From DATEPR01 sp036269975 (GTDB lineage Bacteria; Actinomycetota; Actinomycetes; Mycobacteriales; Pseudonocardiaceae), in NCBI GenBank assembly GCA_036269975.1, contig DATBDL010000455.1, forward strand, positions 1 through 6,496: 6,496 nucleotides of DNA. Reading direction: 5' to 3'. Shown here piece by piece: positions 1-5,268 of this stretch. Numbering within the stretch: position 1 is the stretch's first letter; each line of letters starts with the position of its first letter. Below the pieces are notes generated by a model. That model was not told where the DNA came from and ran no database searches. It saw nothing but the letters and a program-made list of their open reading frames with translations. The position numbers were made by a program, and so were the translations under genes.

Positions 1-114
1 CCAGAAGGCGTGCAGCGGTTGTTGCGAGATCGACAGCAACAGCCCTGCCCAGCCGGGCAGGACGCCGGCTCGCCACAGTGCGATTCCCAGCAGGACGATG
101 CCGAGACCGCCTAG
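1..114 (-). pseudogene. Fragment of a small multi-pass membrane protein, 5' end missing
   Basis: Read on the minus strand, this stretch gives about 38 residues starting LGGLGIVLLGIALW, then RAGVLPGWAG, then a second hydrophobic run LLLSISQ, and the frame continues off the left edge. Two hydrophobic segments separated by a short Arg/Pro/Trp loop of the form RAxVLPxWAG is a pattern I know from uncharacterised actinobacterial integral membrane proteins. The frame stays open upstream to about 156, but the residues there are the antisense of the LuxR tail and no longer look like membrane protein. No credible start codon is visible, so the N-terminal part is missing. The break lies at about 106-114, where the LuxR remnant also begins. 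Function is unknown. It could still be translated from a cryptic start, but a truncated relic is more likely. Confidence 0.5.
106..114. other. Breakpoint joining two truncated genes
   Basis: The minus-strand membrane-protein similarity and the plus-strand LuxR similarity both end within these few bases, which contain the palindrome CCTAGG (110-115 at its right limit). Each gene has lost its 5' portion here, as expected for an illegitimate join, deletion or inversion endpoint. No target-site duplication, transposase end or recombinase site is evident. An assembly chimera cannot be excluded from the sequence alone. Confidence 0.45.
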
Positions 115-230
115 GTATCGCCCGCAAGACGGTAGCGAACCACATCTCCAACATCTTCACGAAACTCCAGGTAGCAGACCGAACCCAGGCAATAGCCAGA
201 GCAAGGGACGCCGGCCTGGGCCAGAGCTGA
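108..230 (+). pseudogene. LuxR-family regulator, C-terminal HTH remnant
   Basis: This frame encodes the end of a GerE/LuxR-type DNA-binding domain: LGIARKTVANHISNIF, then TKLQVADRTQAIARARDAGLGQS and a TGA stop at 228-230. The recognition helix (the KTVANHISNIFTKL segment) and the closing VADRTQAIARARDAGLG helix match the usual C-terminal end of response-regulator or stand-alone LuxR proteins. Only about 40 of the ~65 residues of the HTH domain remain, and the preceding LTxRExEVL part is absent. None of the three forward frames of 1-107 encodes LuxR-like sequence, so a simple frameshift does not explain the loss. Codons such as ATA, AGA and GTA are unusual for a high-GC actinomycete. It lies tail to tail with the large gene that ends at 299. 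This is almost certainly a non-functional remnant. Confidence 0.8.
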
Positions 231-298
231 AAGCCAGACACCGGACACGCGGTAGAACAACCGCCAAGAAACGCGCGAGGGCCCACCGACCGTTACGA

Positions 299-3200
299 TC
301 AGCAAAGCCGTCGATAAGGCACATCCCCAGCATACTGCGCCCACTGATCAGCCGACAGAGAAGGCCCAGAAGCAGCACAGATCAACCGAGCGGCATCAAC
401 CGGATCGGAAAGCCAGAACCGAACCGAATGATCCAGGCTACCGGTAGCGATATGCCGCCCATCCGGCGCGAACGCAACCGTCCCAACGACATCACCGTGC
501 CCGGTCAAATCGGCCAACTGCACCGGAGACCGAGGATCACCGACGTCCCACAACCGAGCGGTGTGATCGTCCGCGGTGGACGCGAGCAAACGACCGTCAG
601 GACTGAAGGCGACCGACTGCACAGCACCGGCATGGGCCGTCAACACGGCCAGCGCCGAAGGCCGAGGCAAGGTCGTGATGTCCCACAACCGAACCGTGTG
701 ATCATCGCTAGCCGTGGCAACGATTCTGCCGTCCGGCGAGAAGGCGACCGCGTTGACGGCATTGGCCAGCCACGGAAATGTGACGCTACCACCGGGATGC
801 CGAGGATCGCGCACGTTCCACAGCCGAGCCGAGTAGTCATCGCTGGCGCTGGCGAGCGTATGCCCGTCCGGGCTGAACGCGAGTCCGCGAACAGTGTTCC
901 GGTGCCCGGAAAGCCGCGAAAGCAACATCGGCGTCCGAGGCCGCTGAACGGACCACAGGCTGATCACCCGGCTGTCACCACCAGCGGCAAGGACATCGCC
1001 GCCAGGAGCGAACGCGATCGCATCGACCGCCGCGTCGCCAGTGGCGAACGTGCTCAGCAGGACGGGGTGAGCGGAAAGCGACCACAGCCGCACCACACCG
1101 TCGTCGCCGGCCGCCGCGAGCATGTCCCCACCCGACGTGAACGCCACCGCGCGCACTGGTGCGTCACCGCCGGCCAGCCGGATCGAGACACCACCGGAAC
1201 GCAGCAGGACTACACCGTCGGACTGCCCGATCGCCAAGCCGCCGGCGTGGTGCGGCTGGTAGGCGACGGCGTCGACGCCAGCGGTGCCGGCCAGCAACGG
1301 CGGTGGCAGGCGCCACAACCAGAGCATGCCGGTGTCGTCACCGGTGACCAGCAACCGATTGCCATCGGCGAAGGCCGCGCCCCTTGCCGGCGCCGGTTCG
1401 TCGAGCGTGGTGATCCGCGCGCCGGTCGCCGTGTCCCACAACGCGACCGTCTGGTCGTCGCCCAGCCCGGCGACCGTGGCGCCGTCACTGCTGAAGGCGA
1501 TGTAGTGGACCGCATTGGTGTTCCCGTCCAGCACGGCCGTGCGCACGGGACGGGCGGCATCGGCGAGGGACCACAGCTCGATCGTGTGGTCGTCACTGCC
1601 GATGGCGACCGTGTTCCCGACCGGACTGAACACGACCGAGCGGACAGCCGCGGCATGCGTGGCCAGGATGGTCCCAGGCAAAGCCGCGGCGGAGAGATCC
1701 CACAGCCGAGCAGTACCGCCGGCATCACCGCTGACGAGCACGAGCGCGTGCGGAGCGAACGCCAGGCTACGGACGGCATCCGAAGCGGCCAGCGTGGCCA
1801 ACAGAACAGGATGGCTGGGGTCCGACGCGTTCCACAGCGCGATCGTGCCGTCGGCGTGGCCGAGCGCCAGAATCGCGTGGTCACCACTGAAGGCGGCGGC
1901 CTCGACCGGCGACCCGGCCGGCAGCGAAGCGGCGGCGAGGAGCCGCGAACCGAGGCGCCACAACCTTGTCGGCCCGGACTCGCCCGAGGTCACCAACAGG
2001 TTCCCGCCGACAGCGAGTGTGGTGACCTGGGCCGGCCCAGGGATCGTCGCCACCGGGTCCAGGGTGTCCGCCGCTGTCACCGCCCAGATCCGGGTGGTGC
2101 CGTCCTCGCCGGACGTCACGACCGTGCGCCCGTCCGGCGTGGTGGCGATCTGGGTGACCGACCTCGGCTGGCCCCGTAGCTGCCGGACCTGCGTGTCCCC
2201 CGCCGATGCGAGCAGGCTGCCGCGAGCTTCCGGTGTGTCGGCCACCCGGTACGCCGCAAGGCCGAGCCGCGTCGCCAGGGACGGATCGGTCAGCCGCAGC
2301 TCGTTCGACTCACTCGCCAGCGCACGGGAGACCGCGAGGTCACGCTGCCTCGTCGCGGCGTTCCCCTGCGCCAGCGCGACGAACGTGGCGACCAGGGCCA
2401 GCGCGGTCATGACGACGAGCCCGGCGACGAGCCGACGCAGCCGACGGGTCTGCCGACGGGCCGCCGACCGTGCCGCGTCCTCCTGTGCTGTGGCTGCAAG
2501 GAGGAAGTCCCGCTCCACCGCGCCGAGCCGGCCCTGGTGGCCGGCCGCCCAGTCCGCGACCAACGCCAGCCGCGGGCCGCGGTAGAGCAGGCTCGGATGT
2601 CGCTGTTCCCGGTCCCAGCCGTCCGCCGCCTCGCGGAGTTGCTGGTGCAGCCGCAGTCCCGATCTGTCGGACTCGATCCAGTCGTGCAGCCTCGGCCACG
2701 CGTGCAGGAGCGCTTCGTGGGCGATCGTCACCGTCTCGGCGTCGACGATCAGCAGCCGCGCGGCGGCCAGCTCCTCGACGGCGGCCTCGGCACCGGCCGG
2801 ATCGGGCAACTGGCGCCGCAGCGCGGTCAGGTAGGCGCGCCGCCGGGAGTCCTGCTCGTGATCGCCGACCCGGACCAGGTGCACCAGCAGCGCCCGCGCC
2901 GCTTCGCGTGCTTCCGTTGGCAGTGCGGCATAAACCCGTTCGGCCGTCGCGGCGACGGCGTTGCCGATCCCACCGGTCCTGCGGTAGCCCGCCACGGTGA
3001 GGGTGTGGCCCTCCCGTTCCTGCCACGTCGCCAGCAGGGCGTGCGAGAGCAGCGGCAGCCCACCGGGTCCGACCTCGGCCAGCAGGAGATCGACCAGACC
3101 CGGCGCCAGTTCCAGTCCGGCCAACTCGGCCGGCCCGCTGATCGCCGACCGCAGCTCGGCCCTGTTCATCGGGCCGATCGTGACCTGGTTGCCGCGCAGG

Positions 3201-3940
3201 GCCGCCAGCAGTTGCGGATAGTGCAGGCACCGGCCGTAGAAGTCGGCGCGCAACGTCAGCACCACGAGCGCGCGACGGGTGGCGGCGAGCCCGGCCAGCT
3301 CGGTGACGAACGCCGCCCGGTCGGCTTCGGACTCGCAGAGCGTGAACAGCTCCTCGAACTGGTCGACCACCAGGACGAATCGACTGTCGGCCGTCGTCGG
3401 CAGCAGTTCGGTCCGGCCGGCCAGCTCGCCGCACGGGTCGGCGGTCGGTGTCATCGCGAGCACCGGCCAGCCGGCCGAGCCGGGAATCGAGTCGCGGGCC
3501 AGCGACGGCAGCAGTCCGGCGTGCAGCAGCGACGACTTGCCGACGCCGGACGGGCCGACGATGATCGCCGGCTGCCGGTTGGCCAGCGCGTCGGCGATCA
3601 CCTCCAGCGCCTCGCTGGTGGCCCGCTCCCGGCCGAAGAACCACTGTGCGTCGGTGTCGGCGAAGGCGGCCAGCCCGCGGTAGGGACAGTCATCGCCGTG
3701 CGTCGACGGCCGATCCGCTACCACCAGCCGAACGAGGTGTCCACGGGCGTCGAGCACGTCGTCGAGCCGCCGCGCGAGATCGGCGGACGCCGGCCGCATG
3801 CCGGTCTCGATCTTGCTGAGGTAGCCCTTGCTGTAGTGCGTGAGGCCCGCCAGTCGGGCCAGCGAAAGGCCGCGTTCACCACGAATCCGCCGCAGCTCCC
3901 TGCCGAACGGAACCTGCCGGATCTCCCGCTGGTCAGTCAA
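299..3940 (-). CDS. XRE-HTH / nSTAND1 NTPase / transmembrane / WD40-repeat protein
   Basis: A 1,213-residue STAND-class signalling ATPase. Residues 12-68 form an XRE-type helix-turn-helix (LARLAGLTHYSKGYLSKIETG). Residues 86-104 carry the PYRGLAAF...WFFGRE entry motif of nSTAND1 proteins. The Walker A is GPSGVGKSS (129-137) and the Walker B is VLVVDQFEELF (189-199, Asp193); TLRADFYGRC (229-238) resembles sensor 1, and GGLPLLSHAL (293-302) is the conserved STAND GxP helix. A basic stretch and one membrane helix (about 503-525) precede 14 WD40 repeats (589-1191). The end, W1200 to C1213, is typical of the family. The TTG start is chosen because AAGGA lies 5 bases upstream and the residues after it match the family start; the longer frame back to 4144 adds an Arg-rich stretch overlapping the neighbouring gene. 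STAND proteins usually act as ligand-triggered oligomeric switches, some in antiphage defence; no effector domain is visible here, so the role is unknown. Confidence 0.93.
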   Translation of the reverse strand: MTDQREIRQVPFGRELRRIRGERGLSLARLAGLTHYSKGYLSKIETGMRPASADLARRLDDVLDARGHLVRLVVADRPSTHGDDCPYRGLAAFADTDAQWFFGRERATSEALEVIADALANRQPAIIVGPSGVGKSSLLHAGLLPSLARDSIPGSAGWPVLAMTPTADPCGELAGRTELLPTTADSRFVLVVDQFEELFTLCESEADRAAFVTELAGLAATRRALVVLTLRADFYGRCLHYPQLLAALRGNQVTIGPMNRAELRSAISGPAELAGLELAPGLVDLLLAEVGPGGLPLLSHALLATWQEREGHTLTVAGYRRTGGIGNAVAATAERVYAALPTEAREAARALLVHLVRVGDHEQDSRRRAYLTALRRQLPDPAGAEAAVEELAAARLLIVDAETVTIAHEALLHAWPRLHDWIESDRSGLRLHQQLREAADGWDREQRHPSLLYRGPRLALVADWAAGHQGRLGAVERDFLLAATAQEDAARSAARRQTRRLRRLVAGLVVMTALALVATFVALAQGNAATRQRDLAVSRALASESNELRLTDPSLATRLGLAAYRVADTPEARGSLLASAGDTQVRQLRGQPRSVTQIATTPDGRTVVTSGEDGTTRIWAVTAADTLDPVATIPGPAQVTTLAVGGNLLVTSGESGPTRLWRLGSRLLAAASLPAGSPVEAAAFSGDHAILALGHADGTIALWNASDPSHPVLLATLAASDAVRSLAFAPHALVLVSGDAGGTARLWDLSAAALPGTILATHAAAVRSVVFSPVGNTVAIGSDDHTIELWSLADAARPVRTAVLDGNTNAVHYIAFSSDGATVAGLGDDQTVALWDTATGARITTLDEPAPARGAAFADGNRLLVTGDDTGMLWLWRLPPPLLAGTAGVDAVAYQPHHAGGLAIGQSDGVVLLRSGGVSIRLAGGDAPVRAVAFTSGGDMLAAAGDDGVVRLWSLSAHPVLLSTFATGDAAVDAIAFAPGGDVLAAGGDSRVISLWSVQRPRTPMLLSRLSGHRNTVRGLAFSPDGHTLASASDDYSARLWNVRDPRHPGGSVTFPWLANAVNAVAFSPDGRIVATASDDHTVRLWDITTLPRPSALAVLTAHAGAVQSVAFSPDGRLLASTADDHTARLWDVGDPRSPVQLADLTGHGDVVGTVAFAPDGRHIATGSLDHSVRFWLSDPVDAARLICAASGPSLSADQWAQYAGDVPYRRLC
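368..1285 (-). repeat. WD40 repeats 8-14 (second propeller)
   Basis: Residues 886-1191 hold seven further repeats. The last four are near consensus, with an AF(S/A)PDG turn, an acidic-H/Y-S/T strand and an (A/V)R(L/F)W end. Three of the inter-repeat linkers share a DP-R-x-P or LPRP motif. Repeat 8 is the most degenerate and lacks a Trp at its end (VVLLRSG). Together with repeats 1-7 this makes 14, enough for two seven-bladed propellers. Confidence 0.82.
1286..2176 (-). repeat. WD40 repeats 1-7 (degenerate, first propeller)
   Basis: Residues 589-885 of the large protein hold seven repeats of about 37-45 residues. Each ends in a strand such as TTRIWAV, PTRLWRL, TIALWNA, TARLWDL, TIELWSL, TVALWDT or MLWLWRL. 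Several have lost the canonical GH, FSPDG or D-H-T elements, so this block is more diverged than the following one. Seven repeats match one complete beta-propeller. The exact repeat boundaries are my manual assignment. Confidence 0.8.
2366..2434 (-). other. Predicted single transmembrane helix
   Basis: Residues about 503-525 of the large protein are uncharged and hydrophobic (RLVAGLVVMTALALVATFVA and on to Ala-Gln). They follow an Arg-rich stretch, RSAARRQTRRLRR, at 491-503. By the positive-inside rule the HTH and NTPase would be cytoplasmic and the WD40 part outside. Some family members may instead hold this helix in a non-membrane arrangement, so the topology is an inference. Confidence 0.65.
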
Positions 3941-3943
3941 AGG

Positions 3944-3950
3944 TTTCCTT
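3944..3950 (-). promoter_or_regulatory. Ribosome binding site deciding a TTG start
   Basis: On the minus strand AAGGAAA is followed by CCT and then TTG. The core AAGGA sits 5 bases before the TTG at 3940. It supports the rare TTG start over the upstream in-frame start at 4144, which would extend the protein by 68 Arg-rich residues with no domain similarity. Confidence 0.7.
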
Positions 3951-4049
3951 GCTCCCGTCCCGAAGTGGCGACCTGATCGCGGCCGCCACCGGAATCCGTC
4001 CAGGCGTCCGTCTACCTTGACGCGGCGACACCCTGTCCGGTTGAGCCGG

Positions 4050-4748
4050 TCAGCCGACTGCCTCGTCCGTGACCTCGTCCCACATCTTCCGGCCGGTCTT
4101 CGGATCCGGCTTGGGCCGGCGTGGCTCACGAACGCCGGAGCCACCGCCCCGGTCGACCCACAACGTGATCCGTGAGCCGGGTTCGACCGTCGCTCCGGAC
4201 TCCGGGCTCTGGTCGGTCACCACGCCATCGGGCCAGTTCCCCGCGCCCAACGGGGGACCGTCCGGATCCGAACCGGCCGGGACAAGCCCGAGTCCGAGCA
4301 GCTTGGCGCGGGCCGCACCCCAGGCCAGGCCGATCACGTTGGGCACCTCGACCGAGGCCCGTCGGCGCCGCTCCCGCGCCACCCGCACCGACACCATGTC
4401 CTCGTTCGGACCGCTCAACACCCGCCGGGCGCGTTCCACGGCGTCGGCCTCGCTCGCCGGCATGGATGGTGGCGCGTCGTCGAGGTCCCGCCACCGCTCC
4501 CACGCCGACTGTCGCGTCACGCCGAGCCGGATGGCGATCTCCGACCACGACCTGCCCTGGCGGCGCGCGGTCCGCACCGAATCGAACTCGGCCTGATCGA
4601 GCAACCGCCGGACGACGCCGACGTCGGACAACGCCGTCAGCGCGAGCTCACCCTGGTCGAGTGGACCGGGCGCAGGCTGCGCGTCCTGATACCGCCCGGC
4701 GAGTCGTCGCCAAGCCTGCTGCCCCTCGTGCCATGGACCGTCCGCCAT
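4050..4748 (-). CDS. Soluble helix-turn-helix / PASTA-domain protein
   Basis: A 232-residue protein. Residues about 32-90 are helical, with a HTH-like segment (ARRQGRSWSEIAIRLGVTRQ followed by SAWERWRDLD) that is common in actinobacterial proteins of this kind. Residues about 133-199 form one PASTA domain (VEVPNVIG at the start, VVTDQSPESGATVEPGS near the end, ITLWVDR as the last strand). The C-terminal tail is Pro/Lys/Arg-rich. There is no signal peptide or membrane helix, so this PASTA domain would lie in the cytoplasm, unlike the extracellular PASTA repeats of PknB or penicillin-binding proteins. The ATG at 4748 is chosen because a -10-like TACCCT ends six bases before it, as in leaderless transcripts; a GTG seven codons upstream (4769) is the alternative. 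The gene runs in the same direction as the STAND gene and ends 109 bases before it. Its ligand and DNA target are unknown. Confidence 0.85.
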   Translation of the reverse strand: MADGPWHEGQQAWRRLAGRYQDAQPAPGPLDQGELALTALSDVGVVRRLLDQAEFDSVRTARRQGRSWSEIAIRLGVTRQSAWERWRDLDDAPPSMPASEADAVERARRVLSGPNEDMVSVRVARERRRRASVEVPNVIGLAWGAARAKLLGLGLVPAGSDPDGPPLGAGNWPDGVVTDQSPESGATVEPGSRITLWVDRGGGSGVREPRRPKPDPKTGRKMWDEVTDEAVG

Positions 4749-4751
4749 GCC

Positions 4752-4767
4752 GTCAGGGTAGCCTGAC
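4752..4767. promoter_or_regulatory. Inverted repeat GTCAGG-N4-CCTGAC, candidate operator
   Basis: Perfect 6-bp arms separated by GTAG. The element covers the -10 of the HTH-PASTA promoter and comes within four bases of its start codon. A protein bound here would block that promoter, so autoregulation by the HTH protein is possible. The arms are short, so chance is not excluded. Confidence 0.35.
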
Positions 4768-4783
4768 ACGAGTCACTGGTCCA
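4755..4783 (-). promoter_or_regulatory. Likely leaderless promoter of the HTH-PASTA gene
   Basis: On the minus strand a -35-like TGGACC (4778-4783) is followed by a 17-base spacer and TACCCT (4755-4760, a TANNNT -10). Six bases then separate it from the ATG at 4748, so transcription would start at or next to the A of the ATG. No Shine-Dalgarno sequence precedes that ATG, which fits leaderless translation, common in actinobacteria. Confidence 0.5.
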
Positions 4784-4797
4784 CATCGTCGTCTCGT

Positions 4798-4803
4798 TAG
4801 CAT
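4798..4803 (+). promoter_or_regulatory. Likely leaderless -10 element of the VOC gene
   Basis: TAGCAT fits TANNNT and is followed by exactly six bases (GCGGGA) and then the ATG at 4810. This mirrors the spacing seen for the divergent gene. No good -35 hexamer is present at 16-19 bases upstream. GGGA lies too close to the ATG to be a normal ribosome binding site. Confidence 0.45.
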
Positions 4804-4809
4804 GCGGGA

Positions 4810-5199
4810 ATGCTGAACAACCCGCGGATCGAGGGCCGTGTACCGACCCAGGATCTGGCAAGGGCCCGCCGCTGGTATGCCGAGAAGTTGGGTCTCGAAC
4901 CGGCCGAGGAACGCGCGGGCGGCCTGCGCTACGAGGGCGCCGCGGGCGTCTTCTGCCTGTACGCGTCGGCCGGCGCCGCGGACGGCTCGTTCACGCAACT
5001 GGCCGTCTACGTCGACGACATCGAGGCGACGGTCGCCGACCTGCGCGCCAAGGGTGTGGTATTCGAGGAGTACGACGGCGCGGTCGGCGGAATCATGGAC
5101 ATCGAGGGCAACTACCCGAGCAGGGGACGCGGCGAACGCGCGGCCTGGTTCCGCGACAGCGAAGGCAACATGATCGGTATCGCCGAGACGGTGCCCTGA
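4810..5199 (+). CDS. VOC (glyoxalase/bleomycin-resistance fold) family protein
   Basis: A 129-residue protein, a normal length for a single two-module VOC protein. Module 1 begins RIEGRVPTQDLARARRWYAE and continues KLGLEP (about 6-53). Module 2 begins FTQLAVYVDDIEATVADLRA (from 61) and ends AAWFRDSEGNMIGIAE (111-126). The DLxRAxxWYxxKLGL and WFRDSEGNxxGI motifs are typical of the family. Aligned by eye to E. coli glyoxalase I, the metal-ligand positions appear to be Glu8, Gln63 and Glu126 instead of two His and Glu, so a classic metal-dependent glyoxalase I activity is doubtful. The substrate is unknown: members include isomerases, dioxygenases and drug-binding proteins. The gene is divergent from the HTH-PASTA gene, with 61 bases between their starts. 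It is followed 69 bases later by a permease gene on the same strand. Confidence 0.9.
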   Translation: MLNNPRIEGRVPTQDLARARRWYAEKLGLEPAEERAGGLRYEGAAGVFCLYASAGAADGSFTQLAVYVDDIEATVADLRAKGVVFEEYDGAVGGIMDIEGNYPSRGRGERAAWFRDSEGNMIGIAETVP

Positions 5200-5213
5200 T
5201 CACGCGCCGGCCT

Positions 5214-5219
5214 GATAAT
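5214..5219 (+). promoter_or_regulatory. Candidate -10 element of the permease gene
   Basis: GATAAT, preceded by T, matches five of six bases of TATAAT. It stands out in this GC-rich gap. The matching -35 region (about 5191-5196) is weak. Transcription would begin near 5226, inside the inverted repeat at 5223-5246. Confidence 0.4.
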
Positions 5220-5222
5220 GAC

Positions 5223-5246
5223 CGGATACACAACGGCGTGTATCCG
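5223..5246. promoter_or_regulatory. Perfect 9-bp inverted repeat, candidate operator
   Basis: The arms CGGATACAC and GTGTATCCG are exact complements separated by AACGGC. The element lies just downstream of the candidate -10 and upstream of the permease ribosome binding site. Length and symmetry suit a dimeric repressor such as a TetR-type protein acting by roadblock. In RNA it could also form a hairpin, but there is no T-tract to make it an intrinsic terminator. Confidence 0.55.
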
Positions 5247-5268
5247 ACACGGAACAAGGGTGCCGCGC

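Noticed and set aside
108..117. The CCTAGG palindrome as a recombinase or attachment site
   Set aside because: It is six bases long and common by chance. No flanking inverted repeats, direct repeats or integrase gene support a site-specific event.
249..264. Small hairpin GCGGT-AGAACA-ACCGC in the convergent gap as a bidirectional terminator
   Set aside because: The stem is only 5 bp and no T-tract follows on either strand. The gap must contain termination signals, but nothing here is convincing.
98..2179. A 693-codon open frame on the plus strand
   Set aside because: It is antisense to the WD40-coding half of the large gene. Its product is Arg/Pro/Gly/Asp-rich with no domain-like pattern, and the length comes from high GC and the repeat periodicity.
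2537..3976. A 479-codon plus-strand open frame opposite the NTPase region
   Set aside because: It is the antisense shadow of a gene with clear Walker motifs. The translated product is compositionally biased and unlike any family.
3941..4049. A separate promoter for the STAND gene
   Set aside because: Only weak hexamers are present on the minus strand (for example CGGACA and TAGACG with a 19-base spacer), so I could not support it over read-through from the HTH-PASTA gene.
3941..4144. A 68-residue N-terminal extension of the STAND protein
   Set aside because: The extension is Arg-rich, overlaps the end of the HTH-PASTA gene and has no family similarity. The TTG at 3940 has a good ribosome binding site and a family-like start.
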